Source of the DNA: DASYQD01 sp963837455
GTDB lineage: Bacteria; Acidobacteriota; Thermoanaerobaculia; Multivoradales; JAIOJS01
Length of the DNA: 64,000 nt
NCBI GenBank assembly: GCA_963837455.1
Contig: CAWINM010000005.1
Location: 1-64,000, forward strand
Reading direction: 5' to 3'
This document shows, piece after piece, positions 54,253-63,288 of the stretch (its first letter is position 1; every line of letters begins with the position of its first letter). A model generated the notes under the pieces. That model saw only the letters and a program-made list of their open reading frames with translations. It was not told the origin of the DNA and searched no databases. Both the position numbers and the translations under genes were made by a program.

Positions 54253-55554
54253 ATGTCCAGGCGCAAGGCGATCAGCTTGTTCACCGGCGCGGGGGGGCTC
54301 GACCTCGGCTTCGAGGCCGCCGGGTTCGATACCGCGGTCGCCGTCGAGATCGATCCCGAAGCGGTCACCACGCTGCGCGCCAATCGCGCCTGGCCCGTCC
54401 TCGATCGCGACATCCACACGATCGAATCCGCCGAGCTGCTCGAGCGCGCCTCGCTCGGCGAGGGGGAAGCCGACGTCCTCATCGGCGGGCCGCCGTGTCA
54501 GCCGTTCTCGAAGGCCGGTTACTGGGCTCATGGCGACACGCTGCGCCTCGACGACCCGCGGGCCGGCACCATCGCCGCCTACCTGCGCGTCTTGCGCGAC
54601 ACGCTGCCGCGCGCCTTCCTGCTCGAAAACGTCCCCGGCCTCGCCTATCACGGCAAAAGCGAGGGGCTCGAGCTGATTCGCCGCAGCATCGACACCATCA
54701 ATCGCGAGCGTGGCACGCACTACAGCCTCTCGGTCGAGCGGCTCAATGCCGCCGACCACGGCGTGCCCCAGCTGCGCGAGAGAGTCTTCGTCGTTGGCTC
54801 ACGCGAGGGCGATGTCTTCCGCTTCCCCGCGCCGACGCACCAGCCGCTTCCCGAGGACGGTCAAGAGGTGCTCTCGAGTCTGCCCACGCACGCGACAGCG
54901 TGGGACGCGCTCGCCGATGTCGTCGAGGACGACGAGCGGCTCGAGCTGCGCATGCGCGGCAAGTGGGCCAAGCTCTTGCCGACGATCCCCGAAGGACATA
55001 ACTACCTCTGGCACACCGAGCGCGGCGGAGGTCTGCGGCTCTTCGGATGGCGCCGGCGGTTTTGGAGCTTCCTGCTCAAGCTCGCGAAGGACCGGCCGGC
55101 ATGGACGATCCAAGCGCAGCCGGGGCCCGCGGTTGGTCCCTTCCACTGGAAGAGCCGGCGGCTCTCAGCGCGCGAGCTCTGCCGCCTGCAGACCGTGCCC
55201 GACGACTATCAGGTGCTCGGCAGCCTCCAGGCCGTGCAGCGGCAGCTCGGCAATGCCGTGCCCTCGGCCCTCGCCGAGGTGCTTGCTCGGGCCATTCGAC
55301 GCCAGCTCCTCGGCGATGACATCGACGCGCAGCCGACGCTGATCCCGTCTCCGAAGCGGCCTATCCCCGAGCCCGAGCCGGTCCGCGCCGTACCGCGCAA
55401 GTTTCGCGACCTCGTCGGCCACCACGAGGCGCACCCCGGGACCGGCAAGGGCTACGCCGCGGAGCAGCGACAGCAGCAGCAGACCGACGACGACCTCAGC
55501 TCGTCTCGCCTGCCCCTCGCTTGGTCCGCCACTTCGCCTCTTTCTCGGGCTTGA
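54253..55554 (+). CDS. DNA (cytosine-5-)-methyltransferase
   Basis: A 433-residue m5C methyltransferase. Motif I is LFTGAGGLDLGF; motif IV GGPPCQPFSKAG has the catalytic Cys; motif VI is LLENVPG; motif VIII is QLRERVFVVG; motif X is QLGNAVPSALAEVL. The target-recognition region lies around residues 220-300. The last ~65 residues are extra and overlap the convergent endonuclease gene by 59 bases. It forms an R-M system with that gene and is co-transcribed with vsr. The recognition sequence cannot be deduced. Confidence 0.93.
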   Translation: MSRRKAISLFTGAGGLDLGFEAAGFDTAVAVEIDPEAVTTLRANRAWPVLDRDIHTIESAELLERASLGEGEADVLIGGPPCQPFSKAGYWAHGDTLRLDDPRAGTIAAYLRVLRDTLPRAFLLENVPGLAYHGKSEGLELIRRSIDTINRERGTHYSLSVERLNAADHGVPQLRERVFVVGSREGDVFRFPAPTHQPLPEDGQEVLSSLPTHATAWDALADVVEDDERLELRMRGKWAKLLPTIPEGHNYLWHTERGGGLRLFGWRRRFWSFLLKLAKDRPAWTIQAQPGPAVGPFHWKSRRLSARELCRLQTVPDDYQVLGSLQAVQRQLGNAVPSALAEVLARAIRRQLLGDDIDAQPTLIPSPKRPIPEPEPVRAVPRKFRDLVGHHEAHPGTGKGYAAEQRQQQQTDDDLSSSRLPLAWSATSPLSRA

Positions 55555-56212
55555 TCGCTTTGGCGCGCCAGTAGCTGTTGAAATCCTCTTCGGAGGCGAA
55601 GGCGCCGCGCTCGGTGCGCAGATCCTCGACCCGATGCACGGCTGCGATGTAGCAGCGTGTGCCACTCGACGCCTTCCTGGTCGCGACCCGCCACTTCTCC
55701 ACCACCAGCAGCTCAATGTCTCGCGCCGTGGCGCCGCTGTAGCTGTAGAGGGCGATCAACGCCAGGTGGGCCGTATAGCTGCCGTACGGCATCATGATGT
55801 TGCCCACCTTCTCCTCCGGGTGCCGGAAATACTCGGCATCGTAGGTGCCGATGGTGATCGCCGACTCCGTCTTGGTGCCGTCACTGGTTCGGCGGGCGCA
55901 CTTGACGTCGAGACCGAAGCGATTGGGGAAGATGACCGGACCGTTGAAGGTGATGTCGGGATAGACGCGGTCGCTCGAGGCCGGGATCCAGCGGAGGTTG
56001 GGCACCTGCAGGAGGCGCCGCGAGAGGTACTCGTTGATCGACACTTCCAGGACCTTGCCGACCACCGCGGCCTCTCGCGGCAGCGGGCGAATCGTGCCGT
56101 CCTTGAGATACAGACCTTCGACGTCGAACCGGTACCCTTTGACCAGCTCGCGCATGAGAGCCTTGAAACTCTCAGTGGCATTTGACGGATCGAAAGTGGT
56201 CTTCAGACGCAC
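55496..56212 (-). CDS. PD-(D/E)XK endonuclease, likely restriction enzyme of the adjacent methyltransferase
   Basis: A 238-residue protein starting at GTG 56212. A PD-(D/E)XK site is visible: Asp86 in VYPDITFNG and Asp102-Val-Lys104 in FGLDVKCARR, with Glu56 upstream (KVLEVSINEYL) as in EcoRV-like enzymes. The rest includes a helical bundle and a beta region (LLVVEKWRVATRK). It converges on and overlaps the m5C methyltransferase gene, the usual type II arrangement. An internal ATG at codon 20 is an alternative start. Specificity is unknown. Confidence 0.75.
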   Translation of the reverse strand: MRLKTTFDPSNATESFKALMRELVKGYRFDVEGLYLKDGTIRPLPREAAVVGKVLEVSINEYLSRRLLQVPNLRWIPASSDRVYPDITFNGPVIFPNRFGLDVKCARRTSDGTKTESAITIGTYDAEYFRHPEEKVGNIMMPYGSYTAHLALIALYSYSGATARDIELLVVEKWRVATRKASSGTRCYIAAVHRVEDLRTERGAFASEEDFNSYWRAKAIKPEKEAKWRTKRGAGETS

Positions 56213-56389
56213 AGCGCTCCTCGCACAGCTGGGTGCGAGGACTATAGCCCGCGGCCCTCCAGGGATAACGACAGGACCCCCGCCCACGGCCCACACCGGG
56301 CCGAGGTGCTGCGCGACGACAGGGGTAAGCGCAGCGCCGGCCCAGCCCCCCACCCGCGCCTGCGAGCAGCAGTGCCTTCGATGCCTGGC

Positions 56390-56523
56390 GCCGAATGCTC
56401 CGCTGCAGCGGACGCCACCCGAGCGTTCTCGCCAGCGCATCGTGCGCTCTGGCGTCGACCATCAGCGACCCCGCTCACCACCTCAGCCGGGTGGCGCCGC
56501 TGCAGCCTCTGCGGCCAATCGGC
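56390..56523 (+). repeat. attC-like site 4
   Basis: GCCGAATG at 56390 and CAATCGGC ending 56523; 134 bp. CTGCAGCGG-A-CGCCACCCG (56403-56421) pairs perfectly with CGGGTGGCGCCGCTGCAG (56488-56505): 18 pairs with one unpaired A at 56412, the same position as in site 1. Confidence 0.6.
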
Positions 56524-56567
56524 GACAGGCGCGATGGTCTCCTACGAGCGCTCGAGGCTTCGACGAG

Positions 56568-56913
56568 TGCGTATTCCGGCGAAGGCGACCACGTATTCCG
56601 ACGAAGGCGACCACCGGTCGGAGCGAAGCGACGGGCGGGGGCTCGTGGTTAGCTGAAGTGGTCGTCTTGGGGGTCTGAGGCCTCCTTTTCTTCGAGGGAG
56701 TGTACTGCCAGCCGCCGGGGCTGCGGAGCTGTGGGAATCGCCGGGTGGGGGTCGTGGGGGTGGGCGATTTCCAAGCGGCTGTGGACGGGTGCCCGGCCGG
56801 AGGCCGGGGGCGGCTGGGACCTGCGGGCGTCGTCTTCGACGTCCGCAGGGGTCCACAGTCGCGTCAGATCCGCAGCCCATCTGGATCCGGTAATCGGAGC
56901 GCAGCGACGCTCA
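56568..56913 (-). mobile_element. Inverted 3'-end fragment of the first IS21 element
   Basis: It starts with the exact element end TGCGTATTCCGGCG and is the reverse complement of about 35808-36154, including the right-end repeats. It stops where the second IS21-family element begins. Its outer side joins the sequence just right of attC-like site 4. Confidence 0.8.
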
Positions 56914-56915
56914 TG

Positions 56916-57269
56916 TTAGCGGCGGTCAGGAAGCGCGCGATTCTGGCGGTCTGAGCGCGCGCTGGGTGGTGTGAGCGCGGCGTAGCGGCGGGCGATGTAG
57001 TCGACGTAGGTGGGGTCGAGCTCGTCGGGGGCGAGTTGGTCGAGGACGCGGCGGTAGTAGGCAAGAGAGCGGACCGGGCCGCACGAGGGAGCGGCAGCGA
57101 GACGGCGGAGGGTGGCCAGGCGCACGGCGTGGCGGAGATCGGCGAGGTCGACGCCACGGGCGAAGAGATCCTGGGCCGCCGCCCAGTCGTCGCGCGATGC
57201 GCGCGGCGGTGCTCCCGGCTGCGCGAGGTAGAGGCGAATGACGGCGGCGAGGTAGTGGCGGCGGCTCAT
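56916..57269 (-). CDS. Small ORF downstream of istB in the second IS21 element
   Basis: A 117-residue protein (MSRRHYLAAVIRLYLAQPGA, then DDWAAAQDLFARGVDLADLR, HAVRLATLRRLA, LAYYRRVLDQLAPDELDPTYVD). It is helical and without recognised domain. Its ATG overlaps the istB stop by four bases, so it belongs to the IS operon, and its end lies inside the terminal repeat. It may be an accessory transposition or HTH-like DNA-binding protein; this is a guess. Confidence 0.6.
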   Translation of the reverse strand: MSRRHYLAAVIRLYLAQPGAPPRASRDDWAAAQDLFARGVDLADLRHAVRLATLRRLAAAPSCGPVRSLAYYRRVLDQLAPDELDPTYVDYIARRYAALTPPSARSDRQNRALPDRR

Positions 57270-58015
57270 GACTTGCGCCTGCGCGCGGCGCGCTCTTGGG
57301 CGCGGTGTCGGGCGGCCTCCTTCTGCTCCTTGTTGCGGTACGACTCGCCCTCGATGGTGACGATCTCGCTCTTGTGGACCAGACGGTCGACGAGGGTGAC
57401 CACCGAGGTGGCGTTGGGGAAGACCTCGCTCCACTCCTGGAAGCGCTTGTTGGTGGTGATGAGGATGGGCCGCTGTAGGTAACGGCGGGAGACGATCTCG
57501 AAGAGCAGGTCGGCGAGGCGAGAGTCGTAGGCCAGGTAGCCCACCTCGTCGATGGCGAGTAAGTGCGGGCGACAGAAGAGGGCGAGCTTGCGCTGCAACG
57601 AGCTGGAAGTGGTCTGGTCGGCGAGGGTGTTGAGCAGCTCGGAGGCGGTCAAGAAGCGCACGGTGACGCCGGCGAGCACGGCCTGATGGGCGAGGTTCTT
57701 GGCGATCAGAGTCTTGCCCAGGCCGTTGGTGCCGACGAGCACGACGTTGGTGGCCGCGCGCAGCCAGTCGAGCGAGAAGAGGTCCTCGATCTGCGTGCGA
57801 TCGATCTTCTTCGGCCAGCTCCAGTCGAAGTCGGCGAGGGGCTTGAAGGCGCCCAGGCGGGCGCGTCTGAGGCGACGCTCGAGCCCGCGGCGAGCGCGCT
57901 CCTCGTGCTCCCAGGCGAGCAGCTGGGTGAGCCAAGGCTCATGCTGGACTTCCTGCCAGTGGGACAGCAGCCCATGCAGCTTGAGGTCGCGGGCTTGGCG
58001 TTCGAGGTCGCTCAC
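57266..58015 (-). CDS. istB: IstB helper ATPase of the second IS21 element
   Basis: A 249-residue AAA+ ATPase with Walker A VLVGTNGLGKTLIAKNL and Walker B HLLAIDEVGYLAYD, then the sensor region PILITTNKRFQEWSEVF. It is clearly different in sequence from the istB at 35001, so this is another IS21 lineage. The ATG overlaps the istA stop (four bases). Confidence 0.94.
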   Translation of the reverse strand: MSDLERQARDLKLHGLLSHWQEVQHEPWLTQLLAWEHEERARRGLERRLRRARLGAFKPLADFDWSWPKKIDRTQIEDLFSLDWLRAATNVVLVGTNGLGKTLIAKNLAHQAVLAGVTVRFLTASELLNTLADQTTSSSLQRKLALFCRPHLLAIDEVGYLAYDSRLADLLFEIVSRRYLQRPILITTNKRFQEWSEVFPNATSVVTLVDRLVHKSEIVTIEGESYRNKEQKEAARHRAQERAARRRKS

Positions 58016-59499
58016 GTCTCATCCTCCGGGTCGTAGTCGGCGAGAGGGTGCGGGTTGACGACGAGATCGCGCACGCGCGGATCGTCGGGGAGCGCCACGG
58101 GCAGCGGCGGCGGCTGCCCACGCTGGGCCCGCCGGCGGTCGAGGACGAGCCGCACGGTGTCGGGGTGCGGCGAGCCGGCGGCGAGCGCCTCGGTGATGGC
58201 GACGGTCAGCTCGTCGCGGCCGTGCTCGTCGAGCAGCCGCAGCAGCGCAGCGACGGCGGACGCAAGGTGATGCTGGCGCTTGGCGAGAGCCACCAGCAGC
58301 GGCTGGGCGGCAGGGACGGTGCGCAGCAGGCGGTCCTGGCCGCGATGTAGGCGTGCTCTCTTCTTGGCGCGGCGCAGCTCGGCGAGGTGTTCCTCGGTCT
58401 CGATCAGCTGCCCCTTGTCCCAGCAGCGGCGGTGGCTGGCGATCTCGACTTCCCGATCGAAGATGCGGACGGTTTGCAGATCCGCCAGCACGGTGAGGGT
58501 GCGGTCGATGCGGTCGTGCGGGATCGAGTAGCGATTGGCGTCGAAGGCGATGTACAGAGTGCGGCGAGCGGTGACGACGACCGTCTCGTGGCACGCAAAC
58601 GGCGACGGTGGCAGCGGCAAGAGCAGTGGCTGCTCCTCCCGGAAGGCCTGCTCGACGATGCGCCGACGGTCCTGCGGCCAGCCTCGGTAGCCAGCCACTT
58701 CCTGACACCAGCGGCGGGCCTCTGCATTGAGGGCGTCGAGGGAGAGGTGAGCGCGCAGCGGAAAGAAGGCGCTCCTCAGGTACCGGATCGAGCGCTCGAC
58801 CCTTCCCTTCTCGTTGCCGCGCCCGGGCGCCACCGGCCGCGGCTCGTAGCCGTAGGCATCGGCGAGCTCGAGCAGACGGGGATGGAAGCGGATGCCGAGG
58901 TCGACGCGCTCGAGCACCGCGCTCTTGAGATTGTCGTAGAGCAGGACCCTGGCGCAGCCGCCAAATGCGGTGAAGGCTTCGACGTGGCCGGCGAGGAAGC
59001 TCGGCAGCCGTGCGTCGTAGAAGAAGCGCACGAAGAGATGCCGCGAGTAGGACAGCACCATGACGAAGGCGAAGAGGCGCCGCACGCCACCCACCACCTG
59101 CCGAGCGCCGAAGTCGGCCCAGTCCACCTGCGCCTGCTCGCCCGGCAGGGTGCGCAGCTCGAAGAATGCCTCGGGCGCCTTGCGCGGCCGCAGGCCCAGC
59201 TCGGCGAGGCGGTGGCGGAAGTGGTCGGCGCCACCCGCGTAGCCTCGCCGGCGGGCCATCTCGTAGAGCTGAGAAGCCGGCAGCGTCGGGAAGCGGCCGA
59301 GCTGCTCGCGCAGCCAGGGCACGAAGCCGTCGAGCATCGAAGGACGGCGCCCCTCATCGCCGTCGGCCTGCTCGGCGCGGCCCAGCACACGCCGCACCGT
59401 GCTGTGGTGCACCTCGAGCTGGCGGGCGATCCTTCCCGTCGGCCAGCCCTCCGTGGTGGCCAACCGCCGGATCTCTGTCACCAACCGCGGCGGAATCAT
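58012..59499 (-). CDS. istA: IstA transposase of the second IS21 element
   Basis: A 495-residue DDE transposase. The N-terminal HTH (EGWPTGRIARQLEVHHSTVR) precedes the catalytic core, with Asp in QAQVDWADFGARQV, Asp in VLLYDNLKSAVLE and Glu in GNEKGRVERSIRYLR, then the C-terminal beta domain (RTLYIAFDANRYSIPHDRID). Coupled to istB by an ATGA overlap. All catalytic residues are present. Confidence 0.94.
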   Translation of the reverse strand: MIPPRLVTEIRRLATTEGWPTGRIARQLEVHHSTVRRVLGRAEQADGDEGRRPSMLDGFVPWLREQLGRFPTLPASQLYEMARRRGYAGGADHFRHRLAELGLRPRKAPEAFFELRTLPGEQAQVDWADFGARQVVGGVRRLFAFVMVLSYSRHLFVRFFYDARLPSFLAGHVEAFTAFGGCARVLLYDNLKSAVLERVDLGIRFHPRLLELADAYGYEPRPVAPGRGNEKGRVERSIRYLRSAFFPLRAHLSLDALNAEARRWCQEVAGYRGWPQDRRRIVEQAFREEQPLLLPLPPSPFACHETVVVTARRTLYIAFDANRYSIPHDRIDRTLTVLADLQTVRIFDREVEIASHRRCWDKGQLIETEEHLAELRRAKKRARLHRGQDRLLRTVPAAQPLLVALAKRQHHLASAVAALLRLLDEHGRDELTVAITEALAAGSPHPDTVRLVLDRRRAQRGQPPPLPVALPDDPRVRDLVVNPHPLADYDPEDET

Positions 59500-59932
59500 G
59501 CCGCCACCGCCGTGAGCGCGGCCGGCGACAGCGCAGAAAGTCGTGCCGCAACACCGGCCCGCACGGCTGGCGGCAGAAGGTGCAGCTCAGCGAGGCTCCC
59601 GAAGGGATCGGCGCTGCGGTGGCGGATGGTGTGGTCAGTTGGCTCTCGCATGCTGCCACGCTGCCAGAGCGCGCATCCTGCGGGCTACCCTGATGCGTCA
59701 CTTTCTGCGCCTCGCCGGCTCGGCGGCGGCGGTAGGCGGCCTGCCGCTGCGAGTGCATCAGCCGGCCGCGAAAGCTGCGCTGATAGCGCCGGCCCGCCTC
59801 GCGCCGACTGCGCTGACGCGCCGCCTGGCTACAGCGCCGCGAGCAGTACCGCTGCCCTCGATCGCACCACGAGCAGACGTAGGCGGCGCGGTGGCAGCCA
59901 TCACAAAGCAGGCGCCGACAATCCAGTCGCAG
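59354..59932 (-). CDS. Cys-rich zinc-finger-like ORF preceding istA in the second IS21 element
   Basis: The frame reads CRRLLCDGCHRAAYVCSWCD, then RGQRYCSRRCSQAARQRS and EAGRRYQRSFRGRLMHSQRQ, with a last Cys pair in SCTFCRQPC. The Cys pairs resemble a MYND/zinc-ribbon finger followed by a basic region. Similar Cys-rich ORFs occur upstream of some IS21 transposases. No start codon follows the in-frame TGA near 60000, and the end overlaps istA by 146 bases, so boundaries are unsure and the gene may be frame-shifted. Confidence 0.45.
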   Translation of the reverse strand: MRLDCRRLLCDGCHRAAYVCSWCDRGQRYCSRRCSQAARQRSRREAGRRYQRSFRGRLMHSQRQAAYRRRRAGEAQKVTHQGSPQDARSGSVAACESQLTTPSATAAPIPSGASLSCTFCRQPCGPVLRHDFLRCRRPRSRRWRHDSAAVGDRDPAVGHHGGLADGKDRPPARGAPQHGAACAGPRRAGRRR

Positions 59933-60188
59933 GGCCGGTGCTCCCGGGCCTGGACTCCGACCTCCAATGCGGCGATGATGGCCGCGCCGGGAGCATCAGC
60001 TCCAGGCTCTGAAGCGGGGGACGGGTCTGCCAAGACGTGTACCGTCCCCCGCGCCCTTTTCGGGCGCCCCCATTCTCCCCGACACCGCGCCGACCCGGAG
60101 GGCGCGCTGCGCGCGCCACGATGATGCTGGCAAGACCCAGCGCGCGCTCAAACCGCCAGAATCACGCGCTTCTCAACCGCCGGCGACA

Positions 60189-61232
60189 GCAAGTAACTAC
60201 ACCTACGCTGAGGCGACCTGGACGCAGAGCCTCCCGGATTGGATCGGCGCCCACGTGCGCGCGTTCGAATTCAGTGGCGGTGTGCCCGAGATCGTCGTCC
60301 CGGATAACACGCGCACCGGGGTCAAGAGACCCTGTCGCTACGAGCCCGAGCTCAATCCCACGTACCGGGATCTGGCCACGCACTACGGCGTGGCGGTGAT
60401 CCCGGCCCGCGTGCGGCGGCCACGAGACAAGGCCAAAGTCGAAGTGGGCGTGCAGGTCGTCCAGCGCTGGATTCTGGCGCGGCTGCGCCACCGGACCTTC
60501 TTCTCGCTCGCCGAGCTCAACCGCGCCATCCACGAATTGCTCGCGCGGCTCAATGAGCGGTCCTTTCGCAAGATCCCCGGCACACGCCGCTCGCTGTTCG
60601 AGAGTCTCGATCGGCCCGCGATGCGCCCCTTGCCGCAAGAGCGCTTCGTCTACGGGGAGTGGAAGAAGGCGCGCGTCAATGTGGATTACCACGTCGAGGT
60701 CGAGCGGCACTACTACAGCGTGCCCTACCAGCTGGTCGGCCAGCAGCTCGACGTGCGCCTCAGCGCCCAGACAGTGGAGTGTTTCCACGGCGACCAGCGC
60801 GTCGCCAGCCACGTGCGCAGCTTCCGTCGCGGGCTGCCCACCACGGTCGCTGCGCACATGCCGCGGGCGCACCGGGACTACGTGGAGTGGACGCCCGAGC
60901 GACTCGTCCGCTGGGCCAAGCAGAGCGGACCCTCTGTCGCCGCTGTGGTCGAATCGATCCTCCTCAAGTACGTCCACCCCCAGCAGGGCTTTCGCGCCTG
61001 CCTGGGGATTCTCCGCCTGGGTCAACGCTACGGCGGTGAGCGGCTGGAGGCAGCCTGTCGGCGGGCCCTGAGTATCGGCTCGCCCTCCTATCGCAGCGTG
61101 CGGTCGATTCTCGAGCGAGGCCTCGATGCGCAGCTCGACATCGGTGTCGACGTCGCGACTGCTCACGCTGTCCTGCACGAGAATCTCCGCGGCGCCTCCT
61201 ACTACGGCGGTGAGGAGGAGAAGCCATGCTGA
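60189..61232 (+). pseudogene. 5'-truncated istA copy
   Basis: Identical to the last 348 codons of istA at 33445-35007. The HTH and the first catalytic Asp (in FVDYCG) are missing because the second IS21 element abuts it, so it cannot encode an active transposase. Asp in VVPDNTRTG and Glu in KVEVGVQV remain. It still ends on the istB start. Confidence 0.9.
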
Positions 61233-61984
61233 CGCAGCCCACCTTCGACAAGCTCGCCGCTCTGCGCCTTCAGGGTATGGCCAAGGCCCTGGCGGAGCAA
61301 CTCGAGATGACCGACATCGACCAGCTCGACTTCACCGCTCGACTCGGGTTGCTGGTCGATCGGGAAATGACGGAGCGCGACAACCGCCGACTCCAGTATC
61401 ACCTCGCCAAAGCGCGTTTCCGCCAAGCGGCCGCGGTCGAAGACATCGATTTCCGCACTCCTCGCGGACTCGATCGTCAGCTGTTCGCTGCGCTGTGCTC
61501 GTGCCAATGGGTCCGCGACCACCAAAACATCCTGATCACCGGCGCCACCGGGCTCGGCAAGAGCTTCCTCGCCTGCGCGCTGGGTCACAAGGCGTGCCGA
61601 GAAGGCTTCACCGCCCTCTACCATCGCTTGCCGCGTCTGCTGCCCGACCTGGCGATCGCCAAGGCAGACGGCCGCTACGGCAAGCTCCTCGCGGCTCTGG
61701 GCCGTACCGACGTCTTGCTGCTTGACGATTGGGGCGTTCTGGCCCTCAACGACGGTCATCGCCACGATCTGCTCGAGATCCTCGAGGACCGTTACGACCG
61801 CCGTTCCACGATCGTCACCAGTCAGCTTCCCGTCAGCTCCTGGCATGAGGCGATCGGCCATCCAACACTCGCCGACGCCATCCTCGATCGACTCGTGCAC
61901 AACGCCCATCGCGTGACTCTCAAAGGCAAAGAGTCGATCCGCAAGACCAAGGCCGTCACTCCGCACGCCGAGAGCGGCGAATGA
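61226..61984 (+). CDS. istB: IstB helper ATPase, duplicate copy
   Basis: A 252-residue AAA+ ATPase identical in protein sequence to 35001-35759 (Walker A TGATGLGKSFLA, Walker B VLLLDDWGVLAL). Its partner istA is truncated, so it could only assist the transposase made by the intact copy. Expression is uncertain because the element's left end is gone. Confidence 0.92.
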   Translation: MLTQPTFDKLAALRLQGMAKALAEQLEMTDIDQLDFTARLGLLVDREMTERDNRRLQYHLAKARFRQAAAVEDIDFRTPRGLDRQLFAALCSCQWVRDHQNILITGATGLGKSFLACALGHKACREGFTALYHRLPRLLPDLAIAKADGRYGKLLAALGRTDVLLLDDWGVLALNDGHRHDLLEILEDRYDRRSTIVTSQLPVSSWHEAIGHPTLADAILDRLVHNAHRVTLKGKESIRKTKAVTPHAESGE

Positions 61985-62388
61985 ACGCGTGCCGCCAGAC
62001 CGCCGCCCCGCCCGGCAAGAGACCGACACAGCCTGAGCGTCGCTGCGCTCCGATTACCGGATCCAGATGGGCTGCGGATCTGACGCGACTGTGGACCCCT
62101 GCGGACGTCGAAGACGACGCCCGCAGGTCCCACCCGCCCCCGGCCTCCGGCCGGGCACCCGTCCACAGCCGCTTGGAAATCGCCCACCCCCACGACCCCC
62201 ACCCGGCGATTCCCACAGCTCCGCAGCCCCGGCGGCTGGCAGTACACTCCCTCGAAGAAAAGGAGGCCTCAGACCCCCAAGACGACCACTTCAGCTAACC
62301 ACGAGCCCCCGCCCGTCGCTTCGCTCCGACCGGTGGTCGCCTTCGTCGGAATACGTGGTCGCCTTCGCCGGAATACGCAGCCGCCGCC

Positions 62389-62651
62389 AGCGCGATGGCA
62401 GGCCCGTGCTCGGTAGGAAGGCCATCGCCAGCCAGCACCCCCACGACAAGCCCATCCACTGCGATCGCTCACCGGCGCCGCTGGTGCACGCCGCCAGCAG
62501 GGAGATCCGCATCATGCTCCGTGTCGCGTACTGGCAGTTCGTCGCCGCCTTCCGCGAGGCCGCTCACCGCCTGCGCCACGGCGATCGGCTCGTCCGCTTC
62601 CCCACCGGAGCCTTCCCACCCCCGCTGCCCTGCCTCGTCCCCACCGGCTGA
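62389..62651 (+). pseudogene. RAYT 3' part, duplicate copy
   Basis: Identical to 36164-36426 (DRSPAPLVHA, REIRIMLRVAYWQ, VRFPTGAFPPPLP). Here no 5' part exists in the window, so it is a fragment carried along by the segmental duplication. Confidence 0.82.
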
Positions 62652-62916
62652 CGCCCCTCCAGCTGCCTCGCTCTCAGACCAACCACCAACTCGCCGGCGA
62701 CGCCGGCAACGAAGAGGTCTGTCCGCTCATCGCCGCGGCGGCCGACAATGGCTCGCTCGGGACCACAGAACCACACTCGGCTGCCGACTGCTCACCATCA
62801 CCGGACCCAGCCGTGGCCTACCACTACCCATCAGCGACCCACCGCGGCTCTCCGCTCGCCGTGATTCTCGATCTCTCTCACGAAGAGGGTGGCACCTCTC
62901 TTTGGGCGCGCTTCTG

Positions 62917-63155
62917 ACCAAACCCACGGCACGCTGGCCGCGGCGAATGCTGCGGAATGAGAGGACGGTGCGAGAAACCGGCGGTGCGAGAGGAGTGAAT
63001 GGCGCGAGTCCGAGCGGCCTGGGTGCCGACCTTATTGTCTGAGGGTGGGAGCGCACGGGCCCGCCCTGTTCCGTTACCACTCACGCTCGAAACGCCACCA
63101 AGGCCCGGCGCGCTGACGAAGTCACCGCCGCTCGCAGGCCACCGACGCGCCTGGC
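62917..63155 (+). repeat. Dispersed repeat alpha, copy 3
   Basis: AAACCCACGGCACGCTGGCC, GAGCGGCCTGGGTGCCGACC and CGCAGGCCACCGACGCGCC occur in the order seen at 30412-30650, then lead into attC-like site 5 as copy 1 leads into site 2. Confidence 0.55.
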
Positions 63156-63288
63156 GCCGAAGGGGGCAAAGTTCAGCGGCAATACCCGGCCACCGACGAG
63201 GAGCGGAGACCCCGAACGCTCGACGCCAGACGCGATGACACCGAGGGTGGAAACGCTCGGGTGTTGTCCGCTGCAACGACGATTCGGC
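63156..63288 (-). repeat. attC-like site 5
   Basis: Reverse orientation, 133 bp: GCCGAAG at the left, ATTCGGC at the right. CAGCGGCAATACCCG (63174) pairs with CGGGTGTTG-T-CCGCTG (63258-63273), with one unpaired base and one G-T pair. It is the intact counterpart of the interrupted site 2. Confidence 0.55.

Larger units (their letters stand above)
56914..60188 (-). mobile_element. Second IS21-family element with two accessory ORFs
   Basis: The ends are TGTTAGCGGCGGT... at 56914 and ...ACCGCCGGCGACA at 60188, inverted repeats of about 47 bp with fewer than ten mismatches (shared core GATTCTGGCGGT-TGAGCGC). The length is 3275 bp. On the minus strand it carries a Cys-rich ORF, istA, istB and a small ORF. 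No target duplication is seen: the left flank is the inverted IS21 fragment, the right flank a direct, truncated istA copy. Confidence 0.8.
60189..62906 (+). repeat. 2.7 kb segmental duplication of 33964-36681
   Basis: It follows the first copy base for base at an offset of 26225 wherever I compared. One difference was seen: T at 62814 against C at 36589. It begins inside istA and ends ~530 bases beyond the IS21 right end, so it includes the RAYT 3' part and flanking DNA. This is not a transposition product. Confidence 0.85.
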
